The notes: generated from the sequence alone by a model not told the origin. 64,000 nucleotides of DNA from Phycisphaerae bacterium (GCA_028285035.1 JANQQF010000107.1:12963-76962), one strand, 5' to 3'. Counted from the stretch's first letter, positions 51,937-60,650 are shown. Numbers and translations are program-made.

Positions 51937-53106
51937 ATGAAATTCAACACCTTTGCTACCTCACAACAAGATATAGAGCAATGTGCAACGGTTGAGATAC
52001 TTGATGAAGTGTTACTAGAGCCTACATTGCTTGCTCGACAGGGTCGTTTATCACCAGCTGAGGCATTTGCCTTAGCGGATCAGGCCCGAGACCATAACCT
52101 TCGCCCCATTTTAGTGTGGGATATCTTGATGCCAGAACGCGTCATGACTGATGTGTGTCAGCAATTAAGCGACTGGGATCTCACAAAATTTTCAGCCATT
52201 CGTGTTTGTGATGTTGGTGCCGCTTTATGGTTAAAAGCCAATCATCCCGATTTACCGCTCCAACTGATTGTTGAAACAGGCAATCATAACAAGGAAGCCC
52301 TCATCGGATGGTGCGAAATGTTTGCGCCGGCCTTAGAACGCCTCATCCTCTCAATTGAACTGCCTGAAGAAAAACTAATTGAGTATTGCCAAGATTTACC
52401 CGTCGCTTGCGAATTATTGGGTGTCGGCCAAATTTTACTCTTTTACTCACCAAGGTCCTTACTTGCTGAGCACCTTGACGAAGAGGATGATGACCAGCCG
52501 CGATATATCGAAGCAACAGCTACCTCTGAAAAAGCGAGCTTCAAGCCCTTCCCGACTGTAGAAACGGGACACGGGACGTTGATGTTTTTGGACAAAGACC
52601 AATTCATTTTAGATCGCTTTGAGGCTTTAGCTGACGCCGGATTGCATACGTTACGGTTGGATCTTCGACATTTAGGGCAGAACGGTCACACCGCACAGGG
52701 CATCGACACCCTGTGTGAACAGATCGTCCACGATGCGACGACATTACGAAAGAATTGGCCCAGAACAACGCGGGCACCGTTCTTTAAGGCAAATAAAACG
52801 ACCGCCCAGTTTGGTCATATGAAATCCAAACAACACGCCCAACGCGATGAAACCTGCCTAGCTGAGGTTCTGGGGGGTGAAAAGCGAAAATATGTCATCA
52901 TGCAAGCTTTGCAATCATTTGATGACTACACAGCTAAAAGCCTTGCTCTCCCTGATGGAAATGCTGTGCCCATTACAGAGCCGCTCACTTTTCGGGATTG
53001 GCGGGGCGAAACGCGCACTCAAATCGAGGATGGTCAGATTTTTATGACCAGTTGGATCAAAAAATCTTGTGCGGGAGCTTTACTTCGCAATACAAGTGAC
53101 AATTGA
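51937..53106 (+). CDS. Second U32-like protein of the tRNA modification cluster
   Basis: This 389-residue protein (ATG 51937; the site upstream is weak, and ATG 51901 is possible) is U32-like in plan: EVLLEPTLLARQGRL, PILVWDILMPERVM, GHGTLMFLDKDQFI. It lacks the four-Cys cluster of the TrhP neighbour, although scattered Cys remain. The fold is probably a TIM barrel. Its place between trhP and trmN6, with a 69-base gap from the former and a 7-base gap to the latter, makes a helper or a second modifying step the best inference. I recall gammaproteobacterial homologues annotated only as U32 peptidases. Exact function is unknown. Confidence 0.7.
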   Translation: MKFNTFATSQQDIEQCATVEILDEVLLEPTLLARQGRLSPAEAFALADQARDHNLRPILVWDILMPERVMTDVCQQLSDWDLTKFSAIRVCDVGAALWLKANHPDLPLQLIVETGNHNKEALIGWCEMFAPALERLILSIELPEEKLIEYCQDLPVACELLGVGQILLFYSPRSLLAEHLDEEDDDQPRYIEATATSEKASFKPFPTVETGHGTLMFLDKDQFILDRFEALADAGLHTLRLDLRHLGQNGHTAQGIDTLCEQIVHDATTLRKNWPRTTRAPFFKANKTTAQFGHMKSKQHAQRDETCLAEVLGGEKRKYVIMQALQSFDDYTAKSLALPDGNAVPITEPLTFRDWRGETRTQIEDGQIFMTSWIKKSCAGALLRNTSDN

Positions 53107-53113
53107 ATAGGTG

Positions 53114-53824
53114 ATGGCTCAGTCCTTCTTTCGCTTCAAACAGTTTACCATTCATCAAGATCAATGTGCTATGAAAGTAGGGACCGATGGCGTGTTATTG
53201 GGCGCGTGGGTCAAGTCAGACCAAGCCAAGCGGATACTCGATGTTGGTACAGGTAGCGGATTAATCGCCCTGATGCTGGCTCAAAGGACAAATGAAGCAA
53301 TCATTGATGCGATTGAGATCGATGCAGCCGCAGTAAAACAAGCAGCGGAAAACGCTCAAAACTCGCCCTGGAGTGATCGAATTCATATTTTACACCAGTC
53401 ACTTCAGGGCTATATCACAACTAAGACACGCTACGATTTGATCGTCAGTAATCCCCCATTTTTTGAGGAAGGGACCAAAGCGAGTCAACAAGCGCGAACA
53501 ATCGCCCGTCATAATGACAGTCTCAAATCAGAAGATTTATGGCAAGCGAGCCAAAGCTTGCTTCAACCGAATGGGCGTCTGGCAGTGATTTATCCAGTTG
53601 AGATGGCTGCTCAGTTTATTGAACTGGGGCAGAAATTTGGATTTAAGCCCCAAAGGTGTCTGAACATCAAACCCACGCCATATCATCCTATTAAGAGGAA
53701 ATTGGTGGAGTTTGAACGACAGGCCACAGAATATCAAGAAGAAACCATTACGCTTGAAGTGGAGCGACACATGTATACCCCCGAGTTTGTGGCTTTGATC
53801 AAAGATTTTTACTTGAAATATTGA
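53114..53824 (+). CDS. trmN6: tRNA1(Val) A37 N6-methyltransferase-like protein (TrmN6)
   Basis: This 236-residue class I methyltransferase has SAM motif ILDVGTGSGLIALML (about 38-52), the Asp after beta-2 (DAIEID) and the N6-adenine motif LIVSNPPFFEEG (NPPF). The opening FRFKQFTIHQDQCAMKVGTDGVLLG is the YfiC/TrmN6 signature. In E. coli this enzyme makes m6A37 in tRNA1(Val), the tRNA with a cmo5UAC anticodon. That target fits the cmo5U enzymes around it. ATG at 53114 is 7 bases after the previous stop. Confidence 0.92.
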   Translation: MAQSFFRFKQFTIHQDQCAMKVGTDGVLLGAWVKSDQAKRILDVGTGSGLIALMLAQRTNEAIIDAIEIDAAAVKQAAENAQNSPWSDRIHILHQSLQGYITTKTRYDLIVSNPPFFEEGTKASQQARTIARHNDSLKSEDLWQASQSLLQPNGRLAVIYPVEMAAQFIELGQKFGFKPQRCLNIKPTPYHPIKRKLVEFERQATEYQEETITLEVERHMYTPEFVALIKDFYLKY

Positions 53825-53828
53825 ATTT

Positions 53829-54581
53829 ATGACGAATTTAACAACCCAGCTTTATTTAAGCTCAGAAAAAGATGATTTGTTTGATCGCGGGCCATGGCCA
53901 AAACCCTTTTGTTTTAATGAAGCTGTTGTGCGGGTGTTTGATGATATGGTTTCACGCTCTGTTCCACTTTATCACGAAGTTGTTGCTGCGGCGGCGCATT
54001 GGGCGATGGCCTACTATCAGCCCAATACGCGGATCATTGATATAGGTTGCTCAACCGGCACATTCTTAGAGTTACTGGGGCGTTTTCTTGGTACCCCAGC
54101 AACCTTGGTTGGGGTTGATAATGCCCACCCGATGATCATTAAAGCAGAGGAAAAATTAACAAAACAAAAACAAAAACACCAGGTTGAGCTTTATTGTCAG
54201 AGTGCTCTGGATACAGATTTTTCTAATAGTAGTGTGGTTGTTATGAATTACACGTTACAATTTTTGCCACTTCCTCAACGAGAAACATTACTAAAAAAAA
54301 TTTATGACGGCTTAGTGCCTGGAGGATTACTGTTTGTAAGCGAAAAGGTGAAATCCAGTTGTCCTCAATTTCAGGAAACGCTCACACATCATTATGAAGC
54401 GTTCAAAGCCCGAAATGGCTATGCGCAAACAGAAATCGAACGAAAAAAAGAGGCCTTGGAACACGTGTTGGTGCCCTTAACTTATGAACAACAAATTCAA
54501 ATGTTGACAGATAGTGGATTTGCCTACGTTGACGCCATCATCAAACTACACAATTTCACTTCTTTTGTGGCGTTGAAATAA
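53829..54581 (+). CDS. cmoA: Carboxy-SAM synthase CmoA
   Basis: This 250-residue enzyme has the CmoA-specific SAM motif IDIGCSTGTFLELL and the VGVDNAHPMI segment that follows beta-2. The N-terminus KDDLFDRGPWPKPFCFNE is close to the family head, and the C-terminus VPLTYEQQIQMLTDSGF is typical. CmoA converts SAM plus prephenate to carboxy-SAM. CmoB, the next gene, uses this to form cmo5U34 from ho5U34. ATG 53829 is four bases after the previous stop. Confidence 0.94.
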   Translation: MTNLTTQLYLSSEKDDLFDRGPWPKPFCFNEAVVRVFDDMVSRSVPLYHEVVAAAAHWAMAYYQPNTRIIDIGCSTGTFLELLGRFLGTPATLVGVDNAHPMIIKAEEKLTKQKQKHQVELYCQSALDTDFSNSSVVVMNYTLQFLPLPQRETLLKKIYDGLVPGGLLFVSEKVKSSCPQFQETLTHHYEAFKARNGYAQTEIERKKEALEHVLVPLTYEQQIQMLTDSGFAYVDAIIKLHNFTSFVALK

Positions 54582-54610
54582 TAGATCATAGTATTATAAG
54601 GAGATATAAA

Positions 54611-55597
54611 ATGATTGATTTTGAAGCTTTAGGATTTATGGCCCGGGATTATTTGGACCGTTACAGTAAGGCAAAATTGGAGCGATTCGAGATCCAAAAA
54701 TTACGACATGCCCGGCAGGCGACATTGTTTGATCCACGTATCAGTAAGTACAAAGATGCGGTTCAGGCAGTCACTGATATAAAAAGCGAAACCTTTGATT
54801 TTTCCGGTGATGTGGTAAAAATTGGTCAGGCAAGCGATCTTTCGGGTGATCAAGCCGAGCGCTTTCAAAAATCACTAGAAACGTTCCGTCCTTGGAAAAA
54901 AGGGCCATTTGAGCTGTTTGGGACAGAAATTGATGCTGAGTGGCGAAGCGACCTGAAATGGAACCGAATCTTAGATGAAATCGGCTCTCTCAAAAATCGC
55001 CGCGTCGCTGACATTGGCTGCCACAATGGCTATTATATGTTTCGAATGGCAGAGCATAATCCAGCTTGTGTCATCGGTTTCGAACCAACGCCAAAGCACT
55101 TCTGGAATTTCCAGTTGATGCAAAATGTGGTTCAGCACGAGCGATTGACGTTTGAATTGCTTGGGGTCGAGCATTTCGACCTGTACCCTAGCTTTTTCAA
55201 CACGATTTTCTGTTTAGGTATTTTATATCATCACACTGACCCCATTGGCTTGCTACGCAAGTTGCGAAGTTCTCTAGAGCCAAAAGGTGAAATCGTGATT
55301 GATTGTCAAGGTATTCCCGGTGATGAGCCAATCGCGCTCGTGCCTGAAAATCGCTACGCCAAAGCTCGTGGTATTTGGTTCCTTCCGACCCAATCCTGTT
55401 TGGAAAATTGGGTCTCCCGAGCCGGATACAGCAACATTCGCTGTATCCACGCGCAGCCACTATCTACCGACGAGCAACGTCGCACCGAGTGGGCTCCCAT
55501 CGACAGCTTAGCTGAGTTCCTCGACCCTGAAGATCCAACCCGTACGGTTGAAGGCTACCCCGCCCCTTGGCGCTACTACATCGTCGCTCAAAAATAA
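54611..55597 (+). CDS. cmoB: tRNA uridine 5-oxyacetic acid methyltransferase-type CmoB
   Basis: This 328-residue enzyme has the CmoB features GPFELFGTEIDAEWRSDLKW, RVADIGCHNGYYMFRM (motif I) and EPTPKHFWNFQLMQ. FCLGILYHHTDPIGLL and the late GYPAPWRYYIVAQK fit as well. It transfers a carboxymethyl group from carboxy-SAM to ho5U34, completing cmo5U34. The start follows AAGGAGATATAAA. It ends the cluster; a strong terminator follows at 55625. Confidence 0.95.
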   Translation: MIDFEALGFMARDYLDRYSKAKLERFEIQKLRHARQATLFDPRISKYKDAVQAVTDIKSETFDFSGDVVKIGQASDLSGDQAERFQKSLETFRPWKKGPFELFGTEIDAEWRSDLKWNRILDEIGSLKNRRVADIGCHNGYYMFRMAEHNPACVIGFEPTPKHFWNFQLMQNVVQHERLTFELLGVEHFDLYPSFFNTIFCLGILYHHTDPIGLLRKLRSSLEPKGEIVIDCQGIPGDEPIALVPENRYAKARGIWFLPTQSCLENWVSRAGYSNIRCIHAQPLSTDEQRRTEWAPIDSLAEFLDPEDPTRTVEGYPAPWRYYIVAQK

Positions 55598-55624
55598 ACT
55601 CTAACATCTAATATCTATATAACA

Positions 55625-55666
55625 AACACCACAGATAAAGTTCAAATATCATTTATCTGTGGTGTT
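55625..55666 (+). terminator. Terminator ending the tRNA modification cluster
   Basis: A perfect 15-bp stem (55625-55639 with 55652-55666) has a 12-base loop and GTTTCTTT after it. Confidence 0.85.
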
Positions 55667-55778
55667 GTTTCTTTAAAGCCACCCCACGGATTCCAATAGT
55701 TAATCCAATCAGGTTTGTTTGCGATGATTCTAGTATCGCGTAAAATACAGAACAAATTTTCTTTTTCAGGAGGATAAT

Positions 55779-56996
55779 TTGTCACAACTTACCTTATCAC
55801 CGCAAACGGCACGTCGCTTAGCCATTACTCGGCAAAGATTAGCTGGTCCACGCCCCCAGCCAAACTCGGCTGGGATTTTAGAACTCCTTCAAGACATTCG
55901 ATGTCTTCAAATTGATCCCATTCGGGCAGTAGAGCGCACGCAATATTTAGTGCTCTGGAGCCGATTGGGGCCATATCATCCGGCTGATCTTGATGCGCTT
56001 TGTTGGAAAACACGGCAGGTGTTTGAGTATTGGGCTCATGCTGCCTCAATTGTGCTGACCGAAGATTACCCCTTGCATCAAGCCCGAATGCGTCGTTACA
56101 CTAAAACTGATAGTGTATGGAGCGAGCGCATTCAAACGTGGCTGGCTGAGAATAACAAATTACGGCAACATCTCTACCACCGCTTAAAAACAGAAGGCCC
56201 CCTTGCTTCAAATGAAATTGAGGATTTGACCGTTGTTCCTTGGAAATCAACAGGGTGGAACAATGATCGCAATGTCAACCGAATGATCGAATTTTTATGG
56301 CAAATGGGTGAATTAACAGTGGCGGCCCGAGAGGGAATCCGCAAAAAATGGACCTTAACCGAAAAGCACCTACCTCATTCAGTGATGTCCACAACCTTAT
56401 CGAACGATGAGGTCGTCTATCAAGCCGCTCAACACTCACTGCGTGCCCTCGGGATTGGCACACAAAAACATATTAAGAACCACTTTATTCGTGATGAATA
56501 TCCAAATCTGGGTCAGGTTTTACAACGTCTGATTGATCAAGAACAGATCATTCCGGTGAAAATTCAGGATGAGACAACCCAGTGGACAGGGCAGTGGTAT
56601 TTACACGAAGCCGATGTTGACTTAGCAAAGCAGTTGGCTAAGGATGAGGCGTGGCAACCACGGACGACCCTGCTTTCCCCTTTTGACAACCTAATCTGCG
56701 ATCGAGATCGTACCGAATTGATGTGGAGCTTTTTGTTCCGTATTGAAATTTATGTTCCCAAGGCTAAACGACAATACGGCTATTATGTCTTGCCCATCTT
56801 GCACGGTGATCAATTGATTGGGCGGATTGATCCGAAAATGGATCGAAAAACCGACATATTACATATCAACGCCATTTACTATGAACCCGATTATCAACTG
56901 AATAGTGAAACTAAACAGGCTGTTCATCAGGCCATTGAAAGTTTGGCTAAATTTTTAGGTGCCGCAGAGGTACGCTTAACTCCCAATTTGAAATAA
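55779..56996 (+). CDS. Winged-helix DNA glycosylase of the YcaQ/AlkX (HTH_42) family
   Basis: This 405-residue protein has the repeated winged-helix plan. The catalytic patch CLQIDPIRAVERTQYLVLW contains Q-I-D, the Q-phi-D motif typical of YcaQ/AlkX (as opposed to Q-phi-Q of AlkZ), which removes interstrand crosslinks and bulky N-alkyl lesions. Further family marks are VFEYWAHAASIV, TTLLSPFDNLICDRDRTELM and RQYGYYVLPILHGDQLIGRI. TTG at 55779 follows CAGGAGGAT. It is separate from the tRNA cluster, with its own leader. DNA repair is the likely role. Confidence 0.88.
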   Translation: MSQLTLSPQTARRLAITRQRLAGPRPQPNSAGILELLQDIRCLQIDPIRAVERTQYLVLWSRLGPYHPADLDALCWKTRQVFEYWAHAASIVLTEDYPLHQARMRRYTKTDSVWSERIQTWLAENNKLRQHLYHRLKTEGPLASNEIEDLTVVPWKSTGWNNDRNVNRMIEFLWQMGELTVAAREGIRKKWTLTEKHLPHSVMSTTLSNDEVVYQAAQHSLRALGIGTQKHIKNHFIRDEYPNLGQVLQRLIDQEQIIPVKIQDETTQWTGQWYLHEADVDLAKQLAKDEAWQPRTTLLSPFDNLICDRDRTELMWSFLFRIEIYVPKAKRQYGYYVLPILHGDQLIGRIDPKMDRKTDILHINAIYYEPDYQLNSETKQAVHQAIESLAKFLGAAEVRLTPNLK

Positions 56997-57030
56997 GTAG
57001 ATTGATCGAGGTTTATAATTAATTCGGTAA

Positions 57031-57088
57031 TGTAGGGGGATCCCTTGTCGGCGCCTGGAATTGGGCACCCACAAGGGATCCCCCTACA
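57031..57088. repeat. Perfect 18-bp inverted repeat (REP-like)
   Basis: The arms TGTAGGGGGATCCCTTGT (57031-57048) and their complement (57071-57088) flank a 22-base centre that itself has partial pairing (GGCGCC and GGGCACC). The GC-rich block is unlike its surroundings. It is probably a dispersed palindromic element between two genes; a second copy was not found in this window. Confidence 0.65.
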
Positions 57089-57258
57089 GGTACCCTCGAT
57101 TTTCTGGACATCCCGTATCATCACAGTTATCGAAATAAATTTTTGATGTTCATCATTCTGTCTGCACCACTATTGCAGCCCTGGTTTGTCCCAGCAAAGT
57201 TTGTCTAAATAATCCATCTCATTTTATACTGTTTCATCTTATATCACAGGAGAGTGGC

Positions 57259-57468
57259 ATGACTTTAGAAAATGATTTTCAGGAAAATGACGAGGCTAAG
57301 TCATCAGGATCAGGTACAAAAGTAATTATTGGAATTGTTGTGGGTGTAATTTTACTAGTAGTTCTGGTGTGTTGTATCGTCTTTGCTGTGCTTCTTGTGG
57401 CCGGACCTGTGGTCGGTAATGTTTTTTCAAATATTGTAGAACAACTTGAAATGACCCCTACTCCGTAG
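57259..57468 (+). CDS. Small single-pass membrane protein
   Basis: This 69-residue protein has an acidic N-terminal head of about 20 residues, a hydrophobic helix (about 22-50, reading VIIGIVVGVILLVVLVCC and beyond) and a short polar tail ending MTPTP. ATG 57259 follows ACAGGAGAG, a good ribosome site. It lies 25 bases upstream of folB. No family is recognised. It could be a short membrane regulator or a helper of unknown function. Confidence 0.75.
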   Translation: MTLENDFQENDEAKSSGSGTKVIIGIVVGVILLVVLVCCIVFAVLLVAGPVVGNVFSNIVEQLEMTPTP

Positions 57469-57493
57469 GGTATATTTTTGGAGGAGAAATGAC

Positions 57494-57868
57494 GTGGGGC
57501 GTGATTTAATTCATATTAACGATTTATTGTTACGCACAATTATTGGGGTAAACGAGGATGAACGACACAAAAAACAAGATGTTTTAATCAATATCACCTT
57601 GTATACCGATCACTCAGCTGCAGTGACAGATAATTTAGTAGATACAATTGATTACAGCTTGATTGCTCGGCAGGTATCTGAACTTGTCGAAAATTCACAA
57701 TATTTGCTCGTCGAAAAATTAGCTACTGAGATCACAAAAGTTTGCCTCGCTGATTTACGGGTTGAACGGGCGGTGGTTAGAGTAGAAAAACCTATGGCTG
57801 TCAGATTTACACGTAGTGTGGGAGTTACAGTCGACCGGGAGCGAGCGGATGTTGGGATTCGAATTTAA
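57494..57868 (+). CDS. folB: Dihydroneopterin aldolase
   Basis: This is a 124-residue enzyme of normal length. The family head is GRDLIHINDLLLRTIIGVNEDE, followed by DTIDYSLIARQVSELVE and SQYLLVEKLATEIT. The C-terminal VRVEKPMAVRFTRSVGV segment holds the catalytic Lys. It cleaves dihydroneopterin to hydroxymethyl-dihydropterin plus glycolaldehyde. GTG at 57494 follows GAGGAGAAAT; an ATG at 57489 is in another frame. folK and folE follow directly, which supports the pathway assignment. Confidence 0.93.
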   Translation: MGRDLIHINDLLLRTIIGVNEDERHKKQDVLINITLYTDHSAAVTDNLVDTIDYSLIARQVSELVENSQYLLVEKLATEITKVCLADLRVERAVVRVEKPMAVRFTRSVGVTVDRERADVGIRI

Positions 57869-57891
57869 GATCTAATCTTTGGCGTTAGCAC

Positions 57892-58449
57892 TTGTCAGAA
57901 ACAGAGCGATCTTCAATACAAAATACTGCATTTATTGGGCTTGGCTCCAACATTAATCCAATTGAGAATTTTAGGGCTGCCGTCAATCTGTTAACCCAGA
58001 TGACTCACCTTGAGGCAATCTCCACTGTGTGGGAGACTATTCCCATTGGGTTAACAGATCAGCCCAACTTCCTCAATGCTGTGGCCTTGATAAAAACCCC
58101 ATTAGACGTTATCAGCCTAAAACAAAATGTAACAAGACACATTGAGCAAGTGTTACAACGTGAGCGACAAGTCGATAATCAGAACGGTCCTCGAACGATT
58201 GATCTTGACATTGTGTTATTCAATCAGGATATTACAACCGTTGGGGGCAGTCATATTCCTGACCCTGATATTTATACGCGACCTTTTTTAGCAATTCCCC
58301 TCGCTGAAATTGCCTCTGATTACCTCCACCCTGAAACAGGTGAGACACTGCAACAAATCGCAGATCGATTTGTAAATCCAGCGGAATCAATGATAATTCG
58401 GCCCGATATAACAAACTTGGTTAGATTTGAGATGACACAGACGTCATAA
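57892..58449 (+). CDS. folK: 2-amino-4-hydroxy-6-hydroxymethyldihydropteridine pyrophosphokinase
   Basis: This 185-residue enzyme has the start [21 protein letters not shown], the [20 protein letters not shown] block and [14 protein letters not shown], with the metal-binding Asp pair. [19 protein letters not shown] follows. The reaction uses ATP to make the diphosphate that folP would use; folP is not in this window. A TTG start at 57892 is the best in frame, 23 bases after folB. It adds about 20 extra residues at the C-terminus compared with E. coli HPPK. Confidence 0.93.
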   Translation: MSETERSSIQNTAFIGLGSNINPIENFRAAVNLLTQMTHLEAISTVWETIPIGLTDQPNFLNAVALIKTPLDVISLKQNVTRHIEQVLQRERQVDNQNGPRTIDLDIVLFNQDITTVGGSHIPDPDIYTRPFLAIPLAEIASDYLHPETGETLQQIADRFVNPAESMIIRPDITNLVRFEMTQTS

Positions 58450-58480
58450 CAAGATAGAAAAGTGGATAGGAGCATTCTTA

Positions 58481-59128
58481 ATGCATGATTTAACGTTGGA
58501 AGAATTAGAAAACAAATTTCAACTTAGCCCAAACACCAATTCCCGTAACACCGCCAAACAAAAAGCGGCCATTGAGGAGGCAGTACACAAGATTTTGGTG
58601 AACATTGGCGAGGACCCAGAACGGGAGGGTTTACAACGAACACCAGATCGCGTGGCCCGAATGTATGATGAGTTGACCGAGGGATATCATAAAGATCCGT
58701 TCAAGCTCATTAACGATGCAATTTTTGATGTTGATTACAGCGAGATGGTTGTCGTAAAAGATATTGACTTTTACAGCCTATGTGAACACCATATGCTTCC
58801 ATTTTTCGGACGTGCCCACGTGGCTTATATCCCAAACAAAAAGGTGATCGGGCTTAGCAAAATTCCTCGCATCGTCGATTTATTTGCCCGCCGCTTGCAG
58901 GTTCAGGAGCGAATGACACAACAAATTGCTGACTTTCTAGATGAGGTTTTGCATCCAGAAGGGGTTGCGATCGTTGTTGAAGGGGTGCACATGTGCAGTA
59001 TGATGCGGGGGGTGAAAAAGGATAACGCCAGTATGGTAACCAGTGCCTTGGTAGGACTCTTCAAGAGTGATCCAAGAACACGCTCTGAGTTTATGCAACA
59101 TATTGGCCGACGACGATTTGAGGATTAG
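58481..59128 (+). CDS. folE: GTP cyclohydrolase I
   Basis: This 215-residue enzyme has the zinc and catalytic residues: [19 protein letters not shown] (Cys, His), [20 protein letters not shown], and [11 protein letters not shown] with the second Cys. The N-terminus [20 protein letters not shown] is classic. It converts GTP to dihydroneopterin triphosphate, the first step before folB/folK. ATG 58481 follows GGATAGGAGC. The order is folB, folK, folE, all within 50 bases of each other, so one operon. Confidence 0.97.
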   Translation: MHDLTLEELENKFQLSPNTNSRNTAKQKAAIEEAVHKILVNIGEDPEREGLQRTPDRVARMYDELTEGYHKDPFKLINDAIFDVDYSEMVVVKDIDFYSLCEHHMLPFFGRAHVAYIPNKKVIGLSKIPRIVDLFARRLQVQERMTQQIADFLDEVLHPEGVAIVVEGVHMCSMMRGVKKDNASMVTSALVGLFKSDPRTRSEFMQHIGRRRFED

Positions 59129-59161
59129 GCGAGCGTAGTTCTGCTGGGTAGCTGGTGTGAC

Positions 59162-59205
59162 GCTCTGCGTCATGCTCTTCGGACCAACGCAGAGCATTGG
59201 TCCGA
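59162..59205. repeat. Two interleaved inverted repeats (GCTCTGCGT and CGGACCAA)
   Basis: GCTCTGCGT (59162-59170) pairs with ACGCAGAGC (59187-59195), while CGGACCA (59180-59186) pairs with TGGTCCG (59199-59205). The arms alternate a-b-a'-b', so they cannot form both hairpins in a simple nested way. They form either an H-type pseudoknot or two alternative hairpins. The sequence is GC-rich and may come from a dispersed repeat. Confidence 0.55.
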
Positions 59206-59229
59206 GTGCTCCAACTCGTAACGCTAAAA

Positions 59230-59265
59230 AAAACGGACATCTGGGTTACTCCAAATGTCCGTTTT
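59230..59265. terminator. Bidirectional terminator between folE and the AAA ATPase gene
   Basis: An 11-bp stem (59230-59240 with 59255-59265) has a 14-base loop and A/T runs on both sides. It suits both convergent genes. Confidence 0.85.
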
Positions 59266-59288
59266 GAGTTTGTCACACCTTACACACT

Positions 59289-60650
59289 TTACAATAGATC
59301 ACTGAAGTATGAGCGGGCTGATACATCAATCAAATCAATGGTCATCTCCGGCGGGACATCACGATAGGCCGCGAAATCGCCCAACTGCTGCAACAAATCA
59401 CGGGGATGACAGGCTTTCAATTCACGCTCTGTCTCCCGATAATACTTTTTGAGCAGATACATAAATGCCTCTTTATCAAATTTGATGTCGACCATTTTGC
59501 ACATGCCAACAAAAATTTGATAAAACTGCTCTTCATTCGGATTAAAGATGCCCATCTTGTGCCGAATACGACGCAGAAACGCTTCATCGACCAAGGATGA
59601 AGGGTCGAGGTTTGTTGAAAAAACAATGAGCGACTCAAAAGGCACCGCAAACTTTTTTCCGGTATGGAAAGTCAAAAAATCAAGCCGATCTTCTAACGGG
59701 ACAATCCACCGATTGAGCAACTCCTGTGGCTCCATCTGCTGTCGGCCAAAGTCATCAATCAAAAACATCCCCCCGTTAGCTTTCATATGGAGCGGGGCTT
59801 CATAATATCGGCTTGTATCACTCCAAGCCAAATTCAAATCGTCGAGCGTTAACTCCCCCCCGGTGATAACCACCGGCGGCTTACAGCGAACCCACCGTTT
59901 ATCCAAACCATTTGTGGCCAATAGCTGATCTTGCTCAGACTCTACGGGGCTGTGGGTTTCAGGGTCAAACAGTCGAATAATTTGCCCCCCTTCATAAATG
60001 GCATAAGGAATCATCAAATTACCCGGCAGTAACCCTTGGGCAATAGCCTTGGCAATACTTGTTTTTCCATTGCCAGGCGGACCGTAGATAAACATCGATT
60101 TAAAGGAATTGACTGCCGGCCCCACCCGATCAATCACATCCTCCGATAAAATCAAATGGCTTAGTGCCGCTCGAACATCAGCCTCACGGACCCGAGGTCG
60201 ATTTCTGGCTTGTAATTTAACCAGCGCCACATAATGCTCTAACGAGACGGGACTCGGACCAACATAGCGGTTTCGCTCTAAAAGCTCCCGTGAGCGCTCG
60301 CTTCCCTTTTCGGTAATCACATATTGATATGAGGCCCGATTGAGATTGTTGCTACCTGTGACCTGCACTAAATGTTGAGCTTTTAGCTCTTGTAAGATGG
60401 GTTCAACAATACCGGCAAAGTTCAAACGCATTGCCTGCGCAATTTGCCAGCCTTCCATCATTCCCGAAAAGTAAAGAGTTTTCAAAGCCAAACTAGCTAG
60501 AAAATCTTTAGGGATGTTGGTATCTTCTACAGTGCGTGGATCCCTAAGCAGTTGTTCTGCCTCTTCCTCAGGCACATCATGGGCTACCGCCTGTCGATGT
60601 TGAGAAAGATTAGACAACCGAGGAATTTTTTGCCGAAATACATCAGCCAT
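59289..60650 (-). CDS. MoxR/AAA-type ATPase with N-terminal winged-helix region
   Basis: This is a 453-residue protein. The first ~160 residues look like helical/winged-helix regions (DFLASLALKTLYFSGMMEG, and YVITEKGSERSRELLERNRY). An AAA domain follows: Walker A GPPGNGKTSIAKAI (about 188-201), Walker B GMFLIDDFGRQ (about 290), sensor-1-like IVFSTNLDPSSL and an arginine-finger-type FLRRIRHKMG. Proteins of this plan occur as orphan ATPases in several bacterial phyla. No VWA or other MoxR partner is adjacent (the VWA lipoprotein of 16.5-18.2 kb is far). ATG 60650 follows GGAGGTCATGT. Function is unknown. Confidence 0.85.
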   Translation of the reverse strand: MADVFRQKIPRLSNLSQHRQAVAHDVPEEEAEQLLRDPRTVEDTNIPKDFLASLALKTLYFSGMMEGWQIAQAMRLNFAGIVEPILQELKAQHLVQVTGSNNLNRASYQYVITEKGSERSRELLERNRYVGPSPVSLEHYVALVKLQARNRPRVREADVRAALSHLILSEDVIDRVGPAVNSFKSMFIYGPPGNGKTSIAKAIAQGLLPGNLMIPYAIYEGGQIIRLFDPETHSPVESEQDQLLATNGLDKRWVRCKPPVVITGGELTLDDLNLAWSDTSRYYEAPLHMKANGGMFLIDDFGRQQMEPQELLNRWIVPLEDRLDFLTFHTGKKFAVPFESLIVFSTNLDPSSLVDEAFLRRIRHKMGIFNPNEEQFYQIFVGMCKMVDIKFDKEAFMYLLKKYYRETERELKACHPRDLLQQLGDFAAYRDVPPEMTIDLIDVSARSYFSDLL

